From: Cymbidium sinense
Taxonomy: Eukaryota > Streptophyta > Magnoliopsida > Asparagales > Orchidaceae
DNA length: 64,000 nt
Direction: 5' to 3'
Assembly: GCA_021442155.1 (NCBI GenBank)
Contig: CM038214.1
Location: 21,105,808-21,169,807 of the forward strand
Part shown: positions 38,970 through 49,360 of the stretch, one piece after another
Layout of the letters: each line of letters begins with the position of its first letter
How positions within the stretch are numbered: the first letter of the stretch is position 1
Position numbers and translations under genes: made by a program
Notes under the pieces: model-generated
What the model was told of the DNA's origin: nothing
Databases searched by the model: none
Seen by the model: the letters and a program-made list of their open reading frames with translations, nothing else

Positions 38970-40640
38970 TCACGGTCTAGGGTTTAGGATTTAGGGTTTA
39001 GGGTTTAAGGTTTAAAGTTTTTTTTTTAAATTAAGCAAACTAATAGGTCTATGTTTATTTAGTTTATTTTATTTTTCTATTTAGGTTTATTTTAGATTTT
39101 TATTTAATTTATTTTATTTATTCTATGTTTATTTATTTTAGTTTAGGTTTTATTTTGTTTATTTTAGGTTTCAATTTAGGTTTATGTTTATTTTAGTTTA
39201 GTTTTATTTTATTTTTTTTATTTTTAGGTTTAGGTTTAGGATTTTATTTTATTTTGGTTTAAGTTTTATGTTTTATTTTAAGTTTTTTTCGTGGTTTTAT
39301 TTTTTTAGTTTAGGTTTAGGTTTAATTATAGTTTATTTTATTTTATTTAGTTTAGGCTTTTAGCTTTAGTTTATTTTAGGTTTAGGTTTTATTTATTTTA
39401 GTTTAGTTTATTTTAGTTTAGGTTTAGTTTATTTTATTTTTTATTTTAGGTTTTTTTAGTTTACTTTGTTTATTTTATTTATTTTAGGTTTTATTTAAGT
39501 TTAGGTATTTCTTTAGTTTTATTTTATTTTATTTTAGGTTTATTTTATTTATTATTTTACATTTAGTTTTATTTATTTAGGTTTTATTTTTTGGTTTTAT
39601 CCATTTTTAGTTTAGTTTAGGTTTATTTATTTAATTCTAGTTTTAGTTTTATTTTTTCTTTTATGATTAGGTTTAGGTTTAGGTTTAATTTTAGTTTAGG
39701 TTTTTATTTTATTTAGGTTTAGGTTTATTTATTTATTTATTTATTTTAATGTTTTATTTAGTTTAGGTTTAACTTTTTTAGGGTTAGGGTGTGTTGGTGG
39801 TCTGGGGTATGGTTTAGGGTGTAGGCTACCAGGGTTTAAGTTTGGGTAGGGTATGGTTTATGGCTCTATTTTAGTTTAGGGTTTTAAAGTGGGTTTAGGG
39901 TCAGTAGATTTAGTGGTCGTGGGTTTAAGGTTTAGGGTTGGGTTTGGGCAAGGATTTTTTTATTTTATTATTTTTCTTATTTAGATAGGTTTAGTTTTAT
40001 TTAATATATTTTTTAGGTTTATTTTAGTTTATTTAGTATAATTAGTATATTTTTTATTTTTATTTAATTTTATTTTTATTTTTATTTAGTTTGGTTTATT
40101 TATTTTGGGTTTATTAATTTTAATTTAGGTTTTTTATTTTAGTTTATTTTTTCGTTTAGGTTTAGGTTTAGGGTTTAGGTTTTGGTTTAATTTTATTTAT
40201 TTTAGTTTAGTTTCTTTTAGTTTTGGTTTAGGTTTATTTTATTTTTTTAGGTTTAGGTTTTTTATTAGGGTTTAAGTTTTATTATTTATTTATTTTTAAG
40301 TATATTTTTTAGGTTTAGGTTTTTACTTAGTTTTTATTTTATCTGATTTTAGGTTAATTTTATTTTTATTTTATTAGTTAATTTTTTTTTTATTTTATTT
40401 TAGTTTATTTTTTATTTTTTATTTACTTTTCTTTTTTAGGTTTAGGTTTATGTTTAGGTTTAGGTTTCTCTTCTATTTTAGTTTTTTATTTTATTTTATT
40501 TTTTTATTTTATTTTGGTTTAAGTTTTTTAATTTATTTTATTTTTACATTTTATTTAGTTTAGGTTTTGCTTTTTAGCTTTTTAGGGTTTAGGGTTTCAG
40601 GTTAGTTGAGGGTTTAGGGTTTAAGATAATAGTTTAGGGT
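38970..40640 (+). repeat. Higher-order unit, copy 2 (~1.77 kb), truncated by the gypsy junction
   Basis: Matches copy 1 landmark by landmark: 'tttcaatttaggttt' at 39169, 'agtataattagtata' at 40035, 'acattttatttagtt' at 40547. It ends in TTTAGGG units immediately before gypsy coding sequence at 40641. Confidence 0.8.
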
Positions 40641-43174
40641 GCATTTGGAGTAGCTTCAACGAAATTCCTTGAGTTCATTATTTGACACTGGGAAATAGAA
40701 ATAGATCCTGAAAAGATTAAATCTATCTTAGAAATGCCACCTCCTATGAATTTAACTCAACTCATATCCTTTCAAGAATGGAAGTCGTATCTAAGACACT
40801 TTATCTCAAACCTATCAGGGAGATGTGAGCCATTCTCAGCATTTATCAAAAAGGACATCAAGTTCAAGTGGGATGACAAGTTCCAACATGCTTTCAAAGA
40901 CATCAAAGAGTATTTGGAGAAGCCATCAGTTCTAGTACCGTCCCATGCACACTCATCCTTTACAATGGCATTGAATGACTCTCGATGTTCTTCGTCCCAA
41001 GCCAATGATGAAGGGAAGGAGAGTGCATCTACTACCTCAACCAAAGATCGATCCCTACCAAGCAAACTATCTACCTACTGAGAAACATTACCTAGCTTTG
41101 ATCTTTGCATCTCAGAAGCTATGACACTATATGCTTTCTCATAAAGTAAACTTTCTAGAATGAATCCACTATAATATCTCAAGGCACAGCCAATGATATC
41201 CCGATGTTTTCTCGCTGGTCCATGATACTTTCACAGTTTGATATCACATTTGTAACCATCCATGCAGTAAAAAGATAGGAATTGAAGGATTCCTTAACAG
41301 CACACCCACTTCTTGCTAACCCTCCGCTTAGTGATAATCTCCTCGATGAACAAATCATGAACTTAGGGGAGGTTGACAACCGTCGATGGGAGTTGTATTT
41401 TGATGGTGCTGCTTCTTTTCTTAAAGGTGAAGCACCACAATCTATTCTCCCAGGAAAGGAAAAGGTAAGAATAGTTCTTCTAACTCCAAACCAAGATGTG
41501 ATGAGATTCTTATATTATCTGTCCATCACCTGCTCCAACAACAAAGCTGTGTATGAGGCTTTGATTACTGGTCTAGAGTTAGCCATCACTATCAGTGTTA
41601 AGAGAATCAACATTTTTGGCGATTCTCAGTTTATCATCAACCAGATTGTCAGATCTTACCAGGTTCTCAAACCCAAGCTTCGTCATTACTAAGGGTATAC
41701 CATGAAGTTGTTGACCCAAATTCTTAAAGTCACCATCTACAAGGTTCCTCGAGTAGAGAACGCTGTAGCAGATGCCTTGGCCAAACTTGCCAAAGAGTTG
41801 GTATGTCCGGAAGATGAGTCCATTTCAATAAGGGTTCAAAATAGATAAATCCTATCTCTTATTGATGATGAACTCATCGAGAGACTTTCTCTTGAAGGGG
41901 AGGTTACCATAGCCAAAATGGACAACAAGCTAGATTGGAGGCAACCATTCATAGATTACTTGAACACCTGCAAACTACCTCAAGAACAGTCACAAGCCCA
42001 TCAGGTGAAACAGAGAGCTCTCTCTTATGCTCTTGTTGGTGGAACCCTGTGCCATCAGCCCTTTGACCAAATGTGGTTGCGTTGTTTAGACAAACATGAA
42101 GCTGTGGCATTGTAACTGAGGTACACTCAGGTCTATGTGGAGCGCATCAATCCAGTCCGAAGATGAAGACAGAGATCAAGCAACTTGAATACTACTAGCC
42201 TTCGATGATTATAGATTACATGGATGTAGCTAGGAGATGCCATCAGAGTTAGGTGCATGGTGTGGTCCTCCATCAGCCACCCAATGTTCTACACCCTAAA
42301 TTGGCCTCATGACCATTTGAGTGTTGGGGTATCGACATTATAGGTTCGATCGATCCTCCTTCTTCCAAGGGGCCTCAATTCATCTTAATTGCCACTTACT
42401 ACTTTTCCAAGTGGACAGAAGCCATCCCACTCAGAGAGATCATAGTTCAACATGTGCTTGTATTTTTCAGAAGCCATATCATATATTGGTCCAGGGTGCC
42501 TCAATAAATTATATCTGATAATGGTACTTCATTCAAAAGCATAAAGATCAACAACTTTTCCAGAAGATGCAGTACAGATTGGATATACTCCACCATCTAC
42601 TACCCTAGAGAAACTGGCTTAGTAGAGGCATTCAATAAAACTTTCATCCAGATACTGAAAAAGACTCTTGATGATAATAAACGAGTGGAACCAGCGTTAG
42701 TTGAAGCCTTGTGGGCCTACCGCACACATACCGGACTCCAACTCAAAGACCCCATTTTCCTTAGTGTATGGATCAAGCCATTCTACCTTAGAAGTTCAAC
42801 TCCCATCACTAAGGATAGCATTTGGTAACAAGATAACTATAAAGAAAATGCAAAGTTGTAGTTAGAAGAGCTCAAAGGTTTGGAGTATGGTCGCCTATGG
42901 GCGTGCTAGAACCTCAAGTTGTACAAAGCCAAAATGATTCAAGCTCACAACAACTTGGTCTACCCTAGGTCTTTCTGAGTAGGAGAACCTGTGTTAGTCC
43001 TAAGGAGACCAATTGTTTCCGCTAAAAATGGGAGGCAAGTTTGAACCCACTTAGGAAGGCCTCTATGTCATAGAGAAGGCCTAACAAGGAGGATCTTATC
43101 AGCTTATTGATTATAAAGGGGAACACTTGATGCTTCCAATTAATGGGCTCTATCTAAAGAAATATAACCCATGA
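40641..43174 (+). pseudogene. Tat-type Ty3/gypsy pol, 3' half: RT end, RNase H, second RNase H, integrase
   Basis: The reading frame begins inside the reverse transcriptase (FGV..KFLEF, then IEIDPEKI, then the 40734-41081 open frame with 'ISNLSGRCEPFS'). It continues through a decayed RNase H (about 41070-41300, HYMLSHKV) and a second, archaeal-type RNase H (41282-41692; YFDGAASF, NNKAVYEALITGL, GDSQF). That second domain marks the Tat lineage. The integrase follows: zinc-finger region about 41990-42260, catalytic Asp at 42334, Asp at 42517 and Glu at 42625. These three share one frame with a D-x60-D-x35-E spacing. The pol stop is at 43172-43174 after LSKEI/YNP-like text. Several stops and frameshifts make it dead. 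Gag, protease and most of the RT are missing because the array junction cuts them off. Confidence 0.9.
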
Positions 43175-45990
43175 AAAAAATCATGTCTGAAAATAATTAT
43201 TAACAAAAAGAACAAAAATCTATTTCCATTTGTCAAATCTTCTCCTCTTTTGAAGCGTTGTTTTCTTGTCTTGCGAATTCATCGTGACATGTTTAGGGTA
43301 GTTGTAAGAGTCCCCTTGTGGCATACTATCCCTCTTTCACAACACAAACATAATCTCTTGATGCTTTTAGAATAGCTATAAGAGAACCCGAGAGGCATCC
43401 TATTTCGATTAGCATAACTAAGTTAAATGCTACAGAACCCAAGTGGCATCCTTTCTTAGTGGGAATCCTTTTTGCCATCCATGGAATCATTTCCATAAAC
43501 CCCTAATGTGTTTAAGGTAGTGTAAGAGTCCCTAGAGGGATCCTATTCCTTTAACACATGCACAATAATAAACACAAATCTTTTATCTCAAGATATTTGA
43601 TGTGGGAGCAAGCCCCCTGTGGCACTCACTCATTAGCTGCTCTAGGTTGGGTCTACATGCTACCTCACTAGTATGTCACCCTAGTGATCATTTATTAGAA
43701 GATATGAGTCCCTGTGCATTCTTACTAGCTTGACCATTGAAAATTAATGAGTGCCTTGTTAGTATGGTAGCCTTCATTGCCCAGCCATTAAGCTTGTTGA
43801 CTTCATTTAAGAAGATGTGAGTCCCCGTGCTTTCTTCTTGAACTAGTCGTCATGCTCTAACTAGGTCAAGTATATTTGAGGTTCAGGATAAGTCCCTCAA
43901 AGGCTCCTTTCCTCTTTACTACTTTTGAGTTGATCTAAGCCCCCAGTGGTATTCACTCAGTAGTCTCCCTAGGTCAGATAGCACCTATTGAGTTGAAGAC
44001 AGACTATCACAATAGCTAGTTCTACTATAAGAGGATGTGAGTCCCCAAGCTTTCTTCCTAGGATGATTGTTGCAAATTGACGGGCACCTTAGGTTGGTTG
44101 ATGTTCACAATGCTAACAAAAACACACCCGATGAGTGCACCACTCTTGGCAGATGTAAGTCCCCAAGCTTTCCCTTGAGTTGAACTAATACCTATTGATA
44201 TAAGGACTAGCCATCTTTCTCTGTGGTGTTGGATTAAGCTTAGTAGCCATCCCTTGGGCACTCTATTTGGATCAAGTCCTCACCCCCATATGCCTAGGTT
44301 GATATGAGTTCCTTCTAGTATGATCCCTTGTAAACAATGTGGTCACACTTAAACAAATAAATAACTAAAACAAATAAAATTAACACAATTAATTTGCTTG
44401 TGGATTAAGAATTCAAGCCCCCAAAGGGCCCCTTTTCCCAAGCAAGCATCCTATATTTAGGGCAGTGTCTGCAAAACTCCCTATAGGAAATGCTTGACTA
44501 CCTAAGTTGAGATAAATCATTTGGTTGGTACTCACTGTAGTCCCCAGTCAGGTTCAATCTATTTTTTCACAAGCAAGTTATCCCGGCAATCATTCTACTT
44601 TGAAAGATGTAAGACTATGAAGCATTCTTTCTAGCATGATTGTCACAAATTGATGGGTAGCCCTAAGTTGGGTTTGATTTGTTGCCCAAAGCAATCGATC
44701 ACCCCAATGATCTTTTCTAGTGGAAAATGTGAGTCCTAGAGCTTTCTTACCTTTAATTGGTCATTGCAAACTGAAAGGTACTCCTTTGGTCGGATAGTTC
44801 TCCTATCGGCCGGGAAGCTACTTTCTTTGGTTCAACAAATCTGAGATAGGTCTAGGCTTCTGATCCTTCCCAGTATGATCCATCATAAACTAATAGAATC
44901 CACCAAAAAAAAAACTAAAAAATAATTTAATCTGACTATTCTTGAGTGATTTAAGTCCCCAATGGCATTCACTCAATAGTCAGCCCTAGGACGGGTCCAA
45001 TTTGTTGCCCAAAGTAACTGATCACTCCAATGGTTCCTTATTTCTAGAAGATGTGAGTCCCCATGCTTTCTTCTAAATACTTGATCATTGTATACCAAAA
45101 GGCATTTCCCTTGGTTGGATAGTCCTACCTTATGGTTGGTAGACTTCTTTGGATAGGTAAATCTGCTAGTCTAGCCTCATGGCCCCTACTGCAGTTCATC
45201 GCAAACCTGGGGAACCATCATAATGAAATAAACAAATCTAAAAATGAAATCAATCTTGACTATCTTTGAGTTGATTTAAGTCCCCCAATGATATTCACTC
45301 AATAGTCAACCCTACTTTGGGTTCAATCTGTTGCCTTGCCAATAGATTACCCCAGCAACTGATCTCTACTTTGGAGGATGTAAGTCTACTACACTTTCTT
45401 CCTAGTATAGTTGCTGCATACTGAAAGGCATCCCTTTGGTTGGTTAGTCCTATTATGTGCTTATTAGAGTACCCCTTTGTATTGGTAAATATGAGTTAAG
45501 TCTTAGCTTCCATGGCTCCTACTTAGTTCAATCTATTGCAAACCAATAGGGTTCATCTAAAAATTCAAAACTAACCAAAATTAAAACAAATTCAACCCTC
45601 TTCCCCTATGGAATTTGAATAAATCTTTCAGTGAGATTCAAATCAAATCAAATCAAACCTCTCATCCCTTATGGATGATTTGAACCTCGCTTCCCTAGTG
45701 GAAGGTTCACACCATCCCTTAGTGGATTCTTTCTCTCTTATGTCTTGGACATAACTAGAGCCACATTGCACTAAGCTATGGATTCTTTCTATGCCTTAGG
45801 TTAGGGATAGATTGTTTCTATTAGTGCTTGTGATCTCTCGGTGTTGTTGATCATTTCGGTCAACACTAATAATGCATTCCTTGTCGGCCACACCATACCT
45901 ATTGCCTTTGTTGACCTCATTTTAGATGAGCTATCAACCCCTCCATCTTAGACATAGACACCTCTTAGACTTTAAGAGTTACTTAGACTT
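43175..45990 (+). repeat. Gypsy 3' non-coding region with irregular 320-430-bp repeats
   Basis: No coding. A block of the form 'ttgagttgatttaagtcccc', then 'attcactcaatagtc', then 'agatgtgagtcccc..gctttctt', recurs near 43924, 44511, 44943 and 45266, interleaved with 'ttggttggatagtcc' text. Spacing ranges from about 320 to 430 bp. The 44.2-45.9 kb portion is the part that matches window positions 1-1620. Confidence 0.65.
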
Positions 45991-46186
45991 AAGACACATC
46001 TAGTGATTAGGTGGAGAATCAACCTAGCCTAGAGACTTAGAAGAGTTAGCCATAGGAATAAGTCATGCCTTAGGGGTGTTAAGAAAATTTTCCTACCCTT
46101 AGCTTAAACCATTCCTCACTTTCCTTCCTTCAAGTCAAACTCCAAATCAATCTTATTAATTTTCTCCAAACTCAAATAAACTCTAT

Positions 46187-46260
46187 ATGATTGAAATATA
46201 TGATTGAAATCCATGATTAAAATCCATGATTGAAATATATGATTGGAAACCATGATCAAA
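46187..46260 (+). repeat. Short minisatellite, ~15-16-bp unit
   Basis: Variants of 'atgattgaaatatatgatt' repeated about five times, immediately before the 178-bp array. Confidence 0.75.
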
Positions 46261-47090
46261 ATCCATCAAAATTCCTAAGTCCAAATCTTCCTAAGTCCTT
46301 AATCTTCCCTTAAGGACTTATCCAAAATCAGGATCCAAATCAATTCAAACCTTTGAGGTTTTCTCATAATTCATTTATATTCTCATTTATATTCACATAT
46401 ATAAATGAAATACAAATTCAAACGAATCAAACTAAACTCAAAAGTCAAAATCAATTCATGAAGTTCTCTTAAGTCCTTTATTTTCCACTATTGGACTTAG
46501 CCAAAATCAACTCTAAACCAATTGAACTCATGGGATTTTCAAAACTCATTTATATTCTCATTTATATTCACATATATAAATGAAATATAAATATAAATGA
46601 ATCAAATCAAATCCTCAAATTAAATTACAAATCTAAAACCTTTCTTAAGTCCCTAATTTTCCATTAATGGACTTAGCCTAAATAAATCATCAAATCAATT
46701 CAAATTCATGGGATTTTCTCATAATTCATTTATATCTCATTTATATTCACATATATAAATGAAATATAAATATAAATCAATCAAACCAATTCAAAAAATT
46801 CAAACTCCAAACTCCAAAGTTTTCCTAAGTCCTTTAAATCCTTCTTAATGGACTTAGCCCAAATCATGATTAAACCACTTCAAATCCTTAAATTTTCTCA
46901 TGATCCATTTATATTCTCATTTATATTCACATATATAAATGAAATATAAATTTAAAACAATCAAAACTATTTCCAAAATCAAACTCAAATCTTTTCAAAA
47001 TCTAATCTAAGCCCTTCAAGTCAAAATATTGAACTTAGTCAAATCAATTTCAAATCAAGCCAAACTCTTGATTTGTCTTCATGATTCAAT
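46261..47090 (+). repeat. ~178-bp tandem array in the gypsy 3' region
   Basis: The anchor 'ttcacatatataaatgaaat' occurs at 46392, 46567, 46746 and 46926 (spacings 175, 179 and 180 bp). Each copy is followed by 'taagtcc', then 'tggacttagcc', then 'attttctcat' text. There is a partial unit before the first copy and a decayed one after the last, so four full units plus edges. Period is close to nucleosome length. Confidence 0.9.
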
Positions 47091-47239
47091 TAACCATACA
47101 ATCATGAACCCATATATAAATCCAAACACCAATTACTCAATCAAAACTCAAGTCAAAAGTCAAACCCAAAATCCCTTCGTATTCTTCCTTTGAATATGAA
47201 ATTATCAAATGAACCAAAACCCATTTGACTTCAAACCAC

Positions 47240-48170
47240 TTGTAAATGAATTTATATTTCAATCATAAGTCCATATACAAGATCAATTAAGCTCAAATCA
47301 AGCTTTGACCAAGCCATTTGACCCACTTAGGCTCACTTGACCCAAAGTGACCTAAAGTACCCTTATGAGACAAATTCTAATCCAAACCAAATTGGATTGA
47401 ATCAAACTCACTTAAGCCTCTCATCATGATCAACAATCATCATGGGATGATCAATCAATCAAATGGTCAAACTAAGTCAAATCTAAGGGTTTATCAAGTC
47501 AACACTTAGTCCAAAATGAAACTAACATAGCTAAATTTCACCATTGGCCAAATTGATTGAAACCATTGATCTAAGTTCACTTATGACCTATGTTTAAACT
47601 TGACCAAGCCAACATTTGAGCCTAACTAGACCAATGTCCACTTGACCCAAGTTGATCCAACTTGACCTAAAAAGTCAAAATGTGTCAAAACTTGATCTAA
47701 ACTAAATTGGTTGAAACCAATGGGTCAAGTTCATTCCAAATCACTTTTGAAGCTTGACCAAAGCCTCAATTGGCCAACTAAACCTAACCTAGCCCAATTG
47801 ATCTTAGACCCAACTTGACCAAAAGGGGTCATGTTGAGCCAAATTTGAACTTAACCAAAATTAATTGGAAATAAAGATACAAATCCACTCCATATGACTA
47901 ACCTAACCTAAACCAACCCATGGCCTAGCCCAAATAGGTCAAATGGGTCAAATAGGTCAACTTGACCCATTTGACCTAAATGAAGTCAAATGAGCCAAAA
48001 TCAAAACTATACCAAATTGAATAAACCAAAACCACCAAAATATTTCAAATTGTCATATGAACTTGACCCAACCCTTGGTTTGACCCAATTTGACCAATTG
48101 GTCAGCTGGACCCAAGTTGAATCATTTTGACCTAAATAGGTCAACATGAGCCAAACCTTATCAAATGAAT
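47240..48170 (+). repeat. ~157-bp tandem array rich in TTGACC
   Basis: Units start with variants of 'aattgattgaaaccattg' near 47395, 47555, 47710, 47867 and 48019 (spacings 160, 155, 157 and 152 bp). All are dense in TTGACC/AAGTCAA. The copies are more diverged than those of the 178-bp array. TTGAC(C/T) is the W-box core bound by WRKY factors; whether that matters here is unknown. Confidence 0.75.
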
Positions 48171-49360
48171 TCCAAATCTCATGAAACATGACAAAACATA
48201 GTTTCTCCACATACACAACATATTCAAATTAAAAAATAAGTAAAATGACCATTTTACCCCTAGGCCATAGACCAAATTTTGACCTAATCCATGGGTAATT
48301 TGGCCATACCCTCTTCATATCTACTTTAAGCTTTTCTAATAGCTCAAGGGGACCAAATGAAGAGTGGTGCACCCAACCCAATGGGTGTGGGTCAGTCCAA
48401 TTGGCCCCAAGGCCAAACCTAACCCCATGGGTCAAATTGGCTCATTCCAAATCCCTCTTCCACTCAATTTCAAGCACATGGGAGGCTGGCAATCCACTCA
48501 AGGCCTCAAATTGACCATGTGGAAACTCAAAATGGATCAAACAACCTTCCATTGTAGTCAATTAGATCAAAATGGAAAAGAACCTGCACCATCCGATTCG
48601 GGGAGATATACTAATTCAATTCAAAAACCATCATTCCTCAATTCGATCAAGCATAAAGAGTGTTAGGAAAGATCAGAGAGCCTTCCTAAGCATTCTTAGA
48701 GGGATCTGAATTTGAGATTTCTCAATTTTCTCCATCGAAATAGGGAGCTTACTTGAACTTCCAACTTTCTCCACTAAAACCATCTAATTCCTCTTGCACA
48801 TTCCTCTAAGGATCAATCAACACACTCAAGCTTTTACTTGAGATCTCAAAGCAAGGAGAGGAGCAACCAAAAAGTGCATGAGATTTGAAGTGGTGTTGGT
48901 CCATAGAGCAATCCACTCAACCCTAAGGCCTAAGAATTTCAACAGGGCTTCGTCTCCACTAAACGAAGCTACCTTATCGATCTTGAGCACCGGTGAGGTA
49001 TGGAATTTTTTGACCACCTAGCATAGGAGGTGTTTTTTTTGTGGAAGGAATTTTCAATTCATGCAAATTCCACCATTAGATGTGTTCCTTATTGGCTTTA
49101 GATGTGTGGTAAAATTTTGTTTCAACCGAAGCTCAATCGAGCTTGGATCTTCCTCTGATCATGGATGGTCAAGATTATTCCCACATTTGAATTTCTTTAT
49201 CCCTTTAAAATTGTGGGGAGATCCTTGGCCTTCTGATCTTTGATCGGACGCAGAGATCAAAGTGTGTCCGCCAACCGCCACTTGATGTGATGTTTATGAA
49301 GGGCTCACAGACGATGTAAAGGCGCTGACAAATGCCACCACCACGCTGTGCATTGAGGGA
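48171..49360. other. Unassigned stretch downstream of the tandem arrays
   Basis: No supported gene. The open frame at 48364-48666 (100 codons) shows no family motif. A perfect 7-bp stem with a 9-nt loop (gcttcgt/acgaagc, 48947-48969) stands out. It may be the start of the gypsy 3' LTR, but I could not find a convincing polypurine tract or TG...CA ends. Confidence 0.35.

Larger units (their letters stand above)
16821..40640 (+). repeat. ~24-kb directional degenerate telomere-like array, units of the form Y(2-4)AG(1-3)
   Basis: Almost the whole stretch can be read as a pyrimidine run, an A, then a run of one to three G's: TTTAG, TTAG, CCTAG, TTTAGGG, CCTAGGG, CTCAGGG, CCCAGGG. These are TTTAGGG with T-to-C changes in the pyrimidines and loss of G's. 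Orientation is constant, with no CCCTAAA-strand segment. CpG is very rare, as the unit predicts. Canonical TTTAGGG clusters persist near 37200, 38110-38215, 38815-39010, 39780-39950 and 40585-40640. No gene is supported. The open frames at 24486-24725, 25659-25940, 36769-37020 and 36894-37148 are Gly/Pro/Ala/Gln-rich products of the repeat. Confidence 0.8.

Noticed and set aside
16821..40640. Reading the array as a CRISPR or an rDNA spacer
   Set aside because: No constant repeat/variable spacer pattern, no conserved rRNA sequence; the unit is a 5-7-bp degenerate motif.
40585..40700. Telomere-to-telomere (head-to-head) chromosome fusion
   Set aside because: No CCCTAAA-strand array faces the TTTAGGG array; the partner at 40641 is a retrotransposon coding sequence.
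48947..48969. Hairpin gcttcgt/acgaagc as a terminator or transposon end
   Set aside because: Single short stem with no T run or second copy; likely chance or LTR-internal.
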